A stretch of DNA of 64,000 nt from Verrucomicrobiota bacterium (GTDB lineage Bacteria; Verrucomicrobiota; Lentisphaeria; Oligosphaerales; Oligosphaeraceae). The position numbers and the translations under genes were made by a program. The notes below the pieces were generated by a model. It worked only from the letters and a program-made list of their open reading frames with translations. It ran no database searches and was not told where the DNA came from. This document shows, one piece after another, positions 45,931 through 53,887 of this stretch. The DNA lies in contig JAGVUR010000185.1 in assembly GCA_019136135.1 (NCBI GenBank), positions 1 through 64,000 on the forward strand, in the 5' to 3' direction. Within the stretch, counting starts at the first letter, position 1, and each line of letters starts with the position of its first letter.

Positions 45931-46134
45931 ATGAAAAAAGCATGGTTGTTATCATTAGTTGTTGTTATGTCAGTTTCGTTAGTCGGTTGCCATCATCACC
46001 ATCACTGTCATCATCCTCCTCGCCCCTATGGTCCTCCTCGGGTTGAGCGTCATGCCAGGCCTGCTCATCGTCCGCCGCCACCACCGCATCACAAGGGGCA
46101 TTATCGCGATGGGAGACCTCGTCCGGCAAGGTAG
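45931..46134 (+). CDS. Small His-rich lipoprotein
   Basis: 67 residues from the ATG at 45931, with GGGGAAGG immediately upstream. The lipobox LVGC puts the mature N-terminus at C20, followed directly by HHHHHCHH and then Pro-, Arg- and His-rich low-complexity sequence. The mature peptide is 48 residues, nearly all His, Pro, Arg and Gly, so it is probably surface-anchored and metal-binding (Zn, Ni or Cu). The stop codon begins the left copy of a 104-base direct repeat (46124-46228). No family that I can name. Confidence 0.7.
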   Translation: MKKAWLLSLVVVMSVSLVGCHHHHHCHHPPRPYGPPRVERHARPAHRPPPPPHHKGHYRDGRPRPAR

Positions 46135-46228
46135 GGTTTTACGAATTCTTGATGCCCTTGACGTTTTCGTTTCATTGATTGCAAAGGGGAAATTTGTGGG
46201 TTATGTTAGAAGAAACGAAAGCGTTTAG
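46124..46228 (+). repeat. Left copy of a 104-base direct repeat
   Basis: Nearly identical to 47515-47618 (a few substitutions and one indel); both end in GAAACGAAAGCGTTTAG. The copies flank the 1286-base insertion that holds the inverted-end repeat and the 152-residue gene. The left copy begins inside the last codons of the His-rich lipoprotein gene; the right copy leads straight into dnaE. Confidence 0.9.
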
Positions 46229-46878
46229 CCTAAATAAAGCAGTTGAAACTAGATTTTCAGTTCTAATAGATTGATTTTCAAATAGTTATAAAGTTCGTTC
46301 CGTTCACCATGCTGGTGAATTGAAGTGCGTCGGTCTTCTGTTGCGCCTTTACAAGGCGCCCTGCATGGGGGCATCCTGTCCCCGGGCTGAAGCCCCATAA
46401 GCGTCAGGTTGTTTTCGCCTCTTAATCGGTTTTTGTAGGAAAACATATCTCTTTTATAAGGCATAAGTCCTTCCAGCGCAATGTATTAAGCTCGGAGAGG
46501 CAAGGCATCCCCCGAAATCAAAGCCTTGGAAAGGCGACACATGAACCGGCGTCGACATTGCGGATCAAAAGAAAATCAAAGGCGTTGGCTCAAGTGCCTT
46601 CATTTGCCTCAGCGCATATCGACGGCATGACAGTGCCGCCCCTCCGGGGCTCCGGTCCTGTGGGGGTGGCGAGCCCCAGGTTCCGCTGTGCTCCGCACAG
46701 CTTCACCAGGGGTTAGTCATGATATCGCCTCTCCGAGGCTATTCACGCACTAAAAGCGTGACGTTCTGCGAGTACCTGCACTATGATAATCTCCTTCGGA
46801 TATACTGCAAGCGCCCTGGCTGCTCATGCCTTGTTTAGCCAATTGACGGGCGTCACGATATCAACTGCTTTTTTTAGG
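46229..46878. repeat. Repeat element with inverted ends, copy 2 (650 bases)
   Basis: Left end CCTAAATAAAGCAGTTGA (46229-46246) and right end TCAACTGCTTTTTTTAGG (46861-46878) are inverted. The left half (46229-46543) is the inverted match of copy 1 (1-359). The palindrome with arms TTCACCA and TGGTGAA is at 46303-46319. The right half contains another CCCC-AGG...CCAGGGG palindromic unit (about 46674-46720). No protein-coding gene is supported inside. Confidence 0.75.
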
Positions 46879-46918
46879 ATCATGGGGAAAATGGGTAATC
46901 AATGAAAGGAGAAAAATA

Positions 46919-47377
46919 ATGAAACTGAGATTGGCGGCAGATGATATTATTATCGCACTGCTTGAATTAGCAGAAATTGATGATGATACTTTTACTTCAG
47001 ACCGAGAAACGATCCATCGTGCTTTCTACATGTTGAAAAAAGAAAACCCCAAGGTCATGGCAAAATTCAACTTTAGGGAAAGAGAGCTTTTTCCTGAAAG
47101 TTTTGAATTGGATCAAGCCTTGTCGAACTTGGACAGCTGCGGTCTAATCGAACGATACAATAACATACCTCGTTACTATAAAATAAACCGCAATAAGATT
47201 AAAGCTGTTTTTAGCAAGTTTTCGAAAGGATTAATTCTTGACAATGACATTTCGATCGAAGACGTAGAAAAATTGGCAAAATCTTTCGCAGGGCATCTAG
47301 CGATAAAGGTACTCGGTGAAACTTATGGAATAAAACTCAATGAATCTGCTCATGCCATATCCCGTGTGCCCGTGTAA
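46919..47377 (+). CDS. AT-rich hypothetical protein, possible winged-helix domain
   Basis: 152 residues with GGAG seven bases ahead of the ATG. Strongly AT-rich compared with its neighbours. The predicted layout is alpha-helical with a wing-like segment: DIIIALLELAEIDDDTF, FRERELFPESFELDQALSNLDSCGLIERY and RYYKINRNKI. The last pair resembles the recognition helix and wing of a winged helix, with helices after it. Such proteins occur in toxin-antitoxin and mobile-element contexts, but I do not recognise the family. It lies inside the insertion flanked by the 104-base direct repeat, so it is probably a mobile or foreign gene. Confidence 0.65.
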   Translation: MKLRLAADDIIIALLELAEIDDDTFTSDRETIHRAFYMLKKENPKVMAKFNFRERELFPESFELDQALSNLDSCGLIERYNNIPRYYKINRNKIKAVFSKFSKGLILDNDISIEDVEKLAKSFAGHLAIKVLGETYGIKLNESAHAISRVPV

Positions 47378-47514
47378 CCTTAGTAAATTCAGTGCACGCG
47401 ATGCATGTGCAACAGTTGGTGGACATGTAATAAAAGTTAATGGCAAACGATGGTTGTGTTTTCCGTGGGGGTGCAATCTGAACACGAGCATTGAATTGAG
47501 GAGTATGACAAAGT

Positions 47515-47618
47515 CGGCAAGGTAGTTTTTACGAATTCTTGATGCCCTTGACGTTTTCGTTCCATTCATTGCAAAGGGGAAATTTGTGAGTTATGTTAGA
47601 AGAAACGAAAGCGTTTAG
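47515..47618 (+). repeat. Right copy of the 104-base direct repeat
   Basis: Matches 46124-46228; see the left copy. It is followed by the dnaE leader, with the ribosome site at about 47688-47694. Confidence 0.9.
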
Positions 47619-47701
47619 TGGCGTCCTGTCAGGTTTGTTCTTCGGGCGAATCGGAATTCATTGGACACCAGGAGGAAAAGCCTGTCAGGAGGAAAGTTCG
47701 G

Positions 47702-50700
47702 ATGCCTGTACCGTTTGTTCATTTGCACGTACATAGCGACTATAGCTTGCTGGATGGGACCGCGAAGGTCAGTGGATTGCTTGAGAAGGCAAAAGAGTTT
47801 GGGATGCCTGCCTTGGCCATCACCGACCATGGGAACATGAGCGCCGCGTTTGAGCTTTCGACTCAAGCCAAGAAGTTTGGTATCCGCCCGATCATCGGAT
47901 GCGAATTTTACGTTGCCCCGGGGTCGTATTTGCAGAAGGAAGCAACCCAGCGCTATCACCAGGGATTCCACTTGATCTGCCTGGCGGAAAACTACAAGGG
48001 ATACCAAAACCTATGCCATCTCAATGAAGAAGCTTGGCTGCGTGGATACTACTACCACCCAAGAATCGACAAGGACTTGCTTCGACAGTACAACGAAGGA
48101 ATTATTTGCCTGAGCGCCTGCATCTCCGGCGAAATCCCAAGAAGGTTCCTGGATGGCGACGAACGTGGCGCAATCAAAGCTATTGACGAGTACGCAAGCA
48201 TCTTCGGGGAAAACAGATTTTATATCGAACTGCAACGGCATGGGATTCCCGAGGAGGAAACCGCATCGAAGTTCTTGATCGAGCAGGCGAAACGCAAAGG
48301 GCTCCCAATGGTGGTGACCAACGATTCGCACTACCTGCTCCGCGAACATAAAGAGGCGCACGAGGTCTTTTTGTGCATCGGTACACAGAAGACAATGAAG
48401 GATCCGAACAGGATGCGGTTCGAGGGGGAAGGGTACTATTTTAAGAATTCAGACGAAATGGCGGCGCTCTTCCCGGAGCTGCCGGAGGCAATCTCGAATA
48501 CCGTCGATATCGCCATGCGCTGCGATGTCCATTTGCCGACTGTTGACGACAAGCCCCCCGCAAACCACTATCCCGAGTATCCCGTCCCCGGCGGTGGCGA
48601 CCGCGAGGAATACCTGAGGATGCTCTGCAACGAAGCGCTCCTGGAACGGTATGGAATCGACACCAAGGCGTCGTCGTTCACCCCGGAACAACAAGCCGTG
48701 ATCGACCGGATGAATTACGAGATTGACGTGATCAAGCGCACGAACTTCATCAGCTATTTCCTTGTGGTCTGGGACTTTTTGAACTACGCTCATCGCATTG
48801 GCGTTCCCGTGGGACCCGGTCGTGGATCCGGCGCCGGCTCAATTGTCGCCTACTTGCTTCATATTACGGACATTGAGCCATTACGATACAATTTGCTGTT
48901 CGAGCGATTTTTGAATCCCGATCGCGTCAGCCCTCCTGACTTTGACATTGACTTGTGCGAGCGTCGTCGCTACAAGGTTATCGAATATGTTCGCGAAAAG
49001 TATGGTGCGGCGAACGTTGTTCAGATTGGAACTTTCGGGACACTGAAGGCAAAGGCCGTGATCAAGGACGTGGCTCGCGCCTTGGGGTTGAGTTTCGACG
49101 ATGGAAACCGCTTGACGAAGCTGATTGCGGCGGATCCAAAGATGACGCTGGCGAAGGCATACGAGGACAGCGAGGATTTGCGGACCATCGTCGATAACGA
49201 ACCAGAATATCAGGAACTGTGGAAGTTCGCGCAGATCCTGGAGGGATTGAGCAGAAACATGTCAATCCACGCAGCTGGTGTCATCATTTGCGACATGCCA
49301 GTGGCAGAAATCGTTCCGGTTTCAAAGGGCGCAAGCGATGAGCCGATCACCCAATTTCCGGCGATACCTTGCGAACAGCTCGGATTGCTGAAAATGGACT
49401 TCCTGGGATTGCGCACATTGACAATCATCCAGGATACCTTGGATTTGATTGAAGCCTCCAAGGGAATCAAGCTGAAAAGCTCCGAAATCCCAAATGACGA
49501 TCCGAAAACATATGCGCTGCTGAACCGTGGCGCAACGGTCGCCGTGTTCCAGCTGGAATCGACTGGGATGCAGGATCTATGCAGGAGGTTCGGGGTCGAG
49601 AAGCTGGAGCACATCATTGCGCTGATCGCCCTGTACCGCCCGGGTCCGATGCAGTTCATGCAGTCGTTCATCGACCGGAAGGCTGGTCGCGAGCCTTGCG
49701 ACTACGATGTGCCCGTGATGGAGTCGTTGCTGTCCGAGACCTTTGGCATCATGCTTTACCAGGAACAGATCATGCAGGTCGTCCAGGCCGTGGCAGGATT
49801 CACGCTTGGCCAGGCTGACATTCTTCGCCGGGCAATCGGAAAGAAGCAGATCAAGATCATGGAGAGCATGTACGAAAAGTTTATCGAGGGTGGTGTCGCA
49901 AAAGGGAATGACAAGCAGACGCTGGACAACATCTGGGAGAAGATCAAGGTCTTTGCCGGATACGGATTCAACAAATCCCACAGTGCGGCGTATGGGTTGT
50001 TGTCGTATCGAACGGCGTATTTGAAGGCGAACTACCCTGCGGAATTCATGGCGGCAGTTCTGACGAGCGAACTTGGAAACGCGGAGAAGATGTCGTTCTT
50101 CCTGAAGGAATGCCGTCAAATGGGGATCAACATATTGCCGCCGGACATCAATGTGTGCGACGTTGGATTCTCGGTCTCAGACGACAAGATTTTCTTTGGC
50201 TTGGCTGCGATCCACGGTGTAGGACAGCAAGTCGTCAATGGAATCATCGAGGCTCGCAAGAAGGATGGTCCATTCAAGGACATCAACGATTTTTGCGAGC
50301 GTGTCGAAGGCAATGGCAAGCGCTTGATGGAAAATCTAATCAAGGCTGGTGCGATGGATTGCTTTGGTCTGAAGCGCTCCCAGTTGCTGGCGATGGCCGA
50401 TGATGCGCTGGCGCAGGCACAGCAAACCTTGAAGGACAAGAAATCCGGTCAGCGGTCGCTGTTCGATTTGCTGGAGCCGGAGGATCAACTCGCCACCAAA
50501 ACCCAGGTACCGGATATTCCGGAGTGGCCGCTGAAGGAAAAGCTGGACTACGAAAAGGAATTGCTGGGATTCTATGTGAGCGGGCATCCGATCGGAGAAT
50601 ACCAGAAGGTGATCGATACGTTCCAGTCCGACGACTTGTCGGAGCTCAATGGATTGCCGAATGGCACGATGGTTCGCGTCGGCGCCTATTTGGCAAATGT

Positions 50701-51241
50701 AGATCAGAGGGTATCGAAGAATGACGGCAAGCCCTGGGTAATTTTGACCTTGGAGACTCGCGAGACGACGATGGAGTGCCTGGTTTTCAACGAGGCGTAC
50801 CAACGGATTTTGCAGGAGTATCCCAATGTATTTACGGAATCGACTGCTGTATTTGTTGAGGGCGAGATATCTCGTCGAGACGAAGATGAGCCCATGAAGC
50901 TTTTTGGTCAGCGTTTGATTCCCTTGGAGGTTGCTCCTGATTTGTTTGCGAGTTCGATTCACTTGCGTCTTCGCGAGCAGAGTTTGTGCGACGTTGATTT
51001 GGAATCGTTGAAGCGTTTGGTATCGGAGCATCGCGGTGAGTGCCCGTTGGTGTTTTGCTTGACCTGCTCATGCGGATCTGTGGTATTCACTGGTAGCGAC
51101 GAATTGACGGTTGCGAACACAAAGGCATTCAGGGATGCAGTGCGAGAAACGCTCCCGTTTGATGGAATCCACTTCAAGTCCGATAGGAAGCGTCCCGAAA
51201 GCACACGGAGAAGACGTTGGGTACCGAAGAACGACTCCTAA
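47702..51241 (+). CDS. dnaE: DNA polymerase III alpha subunit
   Basis: 1179 residues, the replicative polymerase. The PHP domain starts at residue 1 (FVHLHVHSDYSLLDG); the catalytic palm carries PGRGSGAGSIVAYLL and PDFDIDLCERRR, where D413 and D415 correspond to the catalytic pair of Escherichia coli DnaE. Thumb, fingers (HSAAYGLLSYRTAYLKANYP), a helix-hairpin-helix region and an OB domain follow. I chose ATG 47702 because AGGAGG lies 9 bases upstream; an open frame to 47618 is shorter of support. Composition flips between G/T- and A/C-rich on a scale of several hundred bases inside the gene. Confidence 0.97.
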   Translation: MPVPFVHLHVHSDYSLLDGTAKVSGLLEKAKEFGMPALAITDHGNMSAAFELSTQAKKFGIRPIIGCEFYVAPGSYLQKEATQRYHQGFHLICLAENYKGYQNLCHLNEEAWLRGYYYHPRIDKDLLRQYNEGIICLSACISGEIPRRFLDGDERGAIKAIDEYASIFGENRFYIELQRHGIPEEETASKFLIEQAKRKGLPMVVTNDSHYLLREHKEAHEVFLCIGTQKTMKDPNRMRFEGEGYYFKNSDEMAALFPELPEAISNTVDIAMRCDVHLPTVDDKPPANHYPEYPVPGGGDREEYLRMLCNEALLERYGIDTKASSFTPEQQAVIDRMNYEIDVIKRTNFISYFLVVWDFLNYAHRIGVPVGPGRGSGAGSIVAYLLHITDIEPLRYNLLFERFLNPDRVSPPDFDIDLCERRRYKVIEYVREKYGAANVVQIGTFGTLKAKAVIKDVARALGLSFDDGNRLTKLIAADPKMTLAKAYEDSEDLRTIVDNEPEYQELWKFAQILEGLSRNMSIHAAGVIICDMPVAEIVPVSKGASDEPITQFPAIPCEQLGLLKMDFLGLRTLTIIQDTLDLIEASKGIKLKSSEIPNDDPKTYALLNRGATVAVFQLESTGMQDLCRRFGVEKLEHIIALIALYRPGPMQFMQSFIDRKAGREPCDYDVPVMESLLSETFGIMLYQEQIMQVVQAVAGFTLGQADILRRAIGKKQIKIMESMYEKFIEGGVAKGNDKQTLDNIWEKIKVFAGYGFNKSHSAAYGLLSYRTAYLKANYPAEFMAAVLTSELGNAEKMSFFLKECRQMGINILPPDINVCDVGFSVSDDKIFFGLAAIHGVGQQVVNGIIEARKKDGPFKDINDFCERVEGNGKRLMENLIKAGAMDCFGLKRSQLLAMADDALAQAQQTLKDKKSGQRSLFDLLEPEDQLATKTQVPDIPEWPLKEKLDYEKELLGFYVSGHPIGEYQKVIDTFQSDDLSELNGLPNGTMVRVGAYLANVDQRVSKNDGKPWVILTLETRETTMECLVFNEAYQRILQEYPNVFTESTAVFVEGEISRRDEDEPMKLFGQRLIPLEVAPDLFASSIHLRLREQSLCDVDLESLKRLVSEHRGECPLVFCLTCSCGSVVFTGSDELTVANTKAFRDAVRETLPFDGIHFKSDRKRPESTRRRRWVPKNDS

Positions 51242-51268
51242 GGCAATTTTTTTAAAGGAGGTATTGAA

Positions 51269-51811
51269 ATGAACATACTGATGATTTCCTCAAGTCCGCG
51301 TAAGGGCGGCAATTCGGATTTGCTTTGCGACCAGTTTGCAAAAGGAGCTTTTGAAGCAGGGCATCAGGTCAATAAGATTCAACTTGCCGGCAAGGCAATC
51401 GGATTCTGCACCGCATGCTATGCTTGCAAGAAAAATGGAAAATGCGTTCAGAACGACGATGTCGCCGGAATCTTGGATGCGATGATGAAATCGGATGTGA
51501 TTGTGCTTGCCACCCCGGTGTATTTCTACGCGATGAGCGCCCAGTTGAAGGCGTTGATCGACCGCACATTCGCCATCTATCCAAATATGAAGAACAAGAA
51601 ATTCTTCTATTTGATCACTTTGGGCGACGGAAAGTCGGAGCAGAGTCTGGCAGGCACGCTAGCGGGATTGCGTGGCTTTTTGGCGTGCTATGAAGGTTCG
51701 AAGGAATTGGGGATGGTCGTCAGCGGGGACACGTACGAGAAAGGCTCTGTGAAGCAGAATCCCGCCTGGGAAGAGGCATATCAGGCTGGGCAAAACCTGA
51801 AATTGAAATAA
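51269..51811 (+). CDS. NADPH-dependent FMN reductase / flavodoxin-fold protein
   Basis: 180 residues. FMN-binding start MISSSPRKGGNSDLLCDQF, the cysteine cluster CTACYACKKNGKC and the second flavin loop ATPVYFYAMSAQLKALIDR. Members of this family reduce quinones, metals or iron-sulfur partners. AAAGGAGG lies ahead of the ATG. It precedes the Gfo/Idh/MocA gene by 11 bases, so the two are co-transcribed. Confidence 0.92.
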   Translation: MNILMISSSPRKGGNSDLLCDQFAKGAFEAGHQVNKIQLAGKAIGFCTACYACKKNGKCVQNDDVAGILDAMMKSDVIVLATPVYFYAMSAQLKALIDRTFAIYPNMKNKKFFYLITLGDGKSEQSLAGTLAGLRGFLACYEGSKELGMVVSGDTYEKGSVKQNPAWEEAYQAGQNLKLK

Positions 51812-51822
51812 GAGATAGTGAA

Positions 51823-52959
51823 ATGAAAACGTACAAAGTTGGCTTGATTGGATGCGGTTTCATCGGAAAGGTACATGCCTATGGCCACAACAATATCCCG
51901 TTGTTCTTTGACCAATCCGATTTTCGTTCGCGAATATCAATCGTCTGCGCGGCACACGAGGAAAGCGCAAGGAAAAATGCGGCAAAAATGGGTGATGATA
52001 TCAAAATCACAACCGATTTCCGCGAAATTACCGAAAATCCAGACATCGATATCGTCGATATTTGTACCCCGAACGACCAGCATTGCCAGGCGCTGCTCTC
52101 GGCAATGGCACATCAAAAACATATTTATTGCGACAAGCCGTTGACGGCAACCCTGGAAGAGGCGCTCCAAATCGAACAGGCATTGCCAAACTACAAGGGA
52201 ATTGCGCAAATGACCTTGCAAAATCGGTTTTATCCGACGTCATTGCGGGCGCGTCAATTGATTGAAGAAGGTGCGATTGGCGAGGTCTTGGAGTTTCGGA
52301 CAGCCTATTTGCATTCGGGCAGCGCCGATCCGAAGGCGCCGTTGAAGTGGAAGCTTTCAAAGCAGGCTGGCGGCGGTGTGATAGCGGATTTGGGAAGCCA
52401 CATCCTGGATTTGACGGAGTATTTGATAGGTCCTTTTGCGTCAATCTTGGGCACGTCCCACATTGCGTATGCCCAGCGTCCGTCTGCCGACGATCCCAGC
52501 GTGATGATTCCTGTTGAAGCCGAGGACAACATGCAGGTTCTGGTCCGTTTGCCTTCCGGAGCATACGGCACAGTGAGCGCCTCGAAGATCGCAACCGGCA
52601 CGGAAGACGAGATTCGGGTCGAGATCCACGGCTCGAAGGGAGCGTTGCGCTTCAATGGAATGTCACCACATAACCTTGAATTTTACGATTTGAGTACATC
52701 TGACAAACCGATTGGTGGGCGCCGAGGCTGGACGAAGATTGACACCGGGCAACGCTATGACAAGCCAGCTGGCTTCCCGGGTCCTAAGTTCGCGATCGGT
52801 TGGATCCGTGGCCACATGCAGTGCCTGTTCAATTTCCTGCAATGCGTTCATGCCGGAAAACCTGCATGCCCCGGATTGGATCAGGGAATCCATATCCAAA
52901 AACTCATGGAGCAGGTGCGACAGTCGATTGCGACACGGCAATGGGTTGATGTGGACTAA
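51823..52959 (+). CDS. Gfo/Idh/MocA-family oxidoreductase
   Basis: 378 residues. Rossmann motif GLIGCGFIGK at 7-16, the conserved lysine K105 in CDKPLT, and a C-terminal beta-sheet domain with AGGGVIADLGSHILDL. It oxidises a sugar or cyclitol with NAD(P). Cytoplasmic. With the flavin reductase it forms a two-gene unit after dnaE; nothing identifies the substrate, though similar proteins serve glycan breakdown in related genomes. Confidence 0.92.
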   Translation: MKTYKVGLIGCGFIGKVHAYGHNNIPLFFDQSDFRSRISIVCAAHEESARKNAAKMGDDIKITTDFREITENPDIDIVDICTPNDQHCQALLSAMAHQKHIYCDKPLTATLEEALQIEQALPNYKGIAQMTLQNRFYPTSLRARQLIEEGAIGEVLEFRTAYLHSGSADPKAPLKWKLSKQAGGGVIADLGSHILDLTEYLIGPFASILGTSHIAYAQRPSADDPSVMIPVEAEDNMQVLVRLPSGAYGTVSASKIATGTEDEIRVEIHGSKGALRFNGMSPHNLEFYDLSTSDKPIGGRRGWTKIDTGQRYDKPAGFPGPKFAIGWIRGHMQCLFNFLQCVHAGKPACPGLDQGIHIQKLMEQVRQSIATRQWVDVD

Positions 52960-53210
52960 AAGCACAAAAATATTAGTGCCTCCCTTCAGTCAGGTTTTTG
53001 ATTGGGGCTGGGGGCTATAGGGTCTTGTTGCGGTGAACGGCTCCTAAATGTGCATGTGTACGATTTTCGGCAACAGAATGCCCTAAAAAATGTACAGGAA
53101 CGCCGATTTTTTCCATAAGCCGATTGGCAAATTTTACAATATACGTTATTTTTAAGATTCTATATTTGTTACTTTGAGTTGTTGTATTCATTAATCAATG
53201 GAGATTAGGA

Positions 53211-53729
53211 ATGAGAAGAGCATTGTTGCTGATTAGCTTGTTGATGGGTGTAGGTACAGCTTGCATGGCATATGACACGACGCCGCTGCAGATTGCAATT
53301 TGGCCTCCGTCCTTGCAGGTCGTTCCACCAGAAATTGACGTTTCGGGTTTGAAGTTGAATCTTCCCTACGGCGGAAACGAAACAATCGTCGGTGTGGATT
53401 TAGGTATAGCTTCGACGAGTAACAATACGTCCGCGTTGCAGATCAACCTTGTGAACTGCGCACACGAACGCTTTAGTGGCTTCCAGGTTGGATTGCTCAA
53501 TCTTTCCGGCGAGAGCCGCGGTCTCCAGATTGGTGTGTTGATGAATTCGACGGACGAAGTCGGAAGCGGTCTTCAGATTGGCATTATCAATTCGACGACT
53601 GAGATGAACGGCGTTCAAATCGGCTTGATCAACTACACACATTTCATGATTGGTTTCCAGGTTGGATTGGTGAACATCATTCGTGAATCGATCGTTCCAT
53701 TCTTCCCAATCGTCAATTTCTGCTTCTGA
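53211..53729 (+). CDS. Surface protein of the LA_2272 repeat type
   Basis: 172 residues with a signal peptide (cleavage near MAYD). From about residue 60 the protein consists of 15-18-residue repeats ending in ...QVGLLN or ...QIGLIN, with Asn at each turn, as in LA_2272 family surface repeat proteins, which probably form a stacked beta-solenoid. Probably exported and surface-exposed; function unknown. Followed by a strong terminator. Confidence 0.75.
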   Translation: MRRALLLISLLMGVGTACMAYDTTPLQIAIWPPSLQVVPPEIDVSGLKLNLPYGGNETIVGVDLGIASTSNNTSALQINLVNCAHERFSGFQVGLLNLSGESRGLQIGVLMNSTDEVGSGLQIGIINSTTEMNGVQIGLINYTHFMIGFQVGLVNIIRESIVPFFPIVNFCF

Positions 53730-53757
53730 TCCAGGCAGAATGACCTGTTGAACAACG

Positions 53758-53803
53758 AGCCTGCGGAAAGCGGAAAGCAAAGACCGTTTTCGCAGGCTTT
53801 TTT
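53758..53803 (+). terminator. Rho-independent terminator
   Basis: Arms AGCCTGCGGAAA (53758-53769) and TTTTCGCAGGCT (53787-53798) followed by a T run. Ends the LA_2272-type transcript. Confidence 0.9.
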
Positions 53804-53887
53804 CATGCAAAACGGAACTGTTTCCTAGCTGTTCTTTTTGCATTATGGAATATGTGAGTGGGTCTCAAACTGGAGGATTCTAGGACG

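Noticed and set aside
46229-46878. Calling the inverted-end element an insertion sequence
   Set aside because: There is no transposase frame in any of the three copies and no clear target duplication, so it is left as a repeat.
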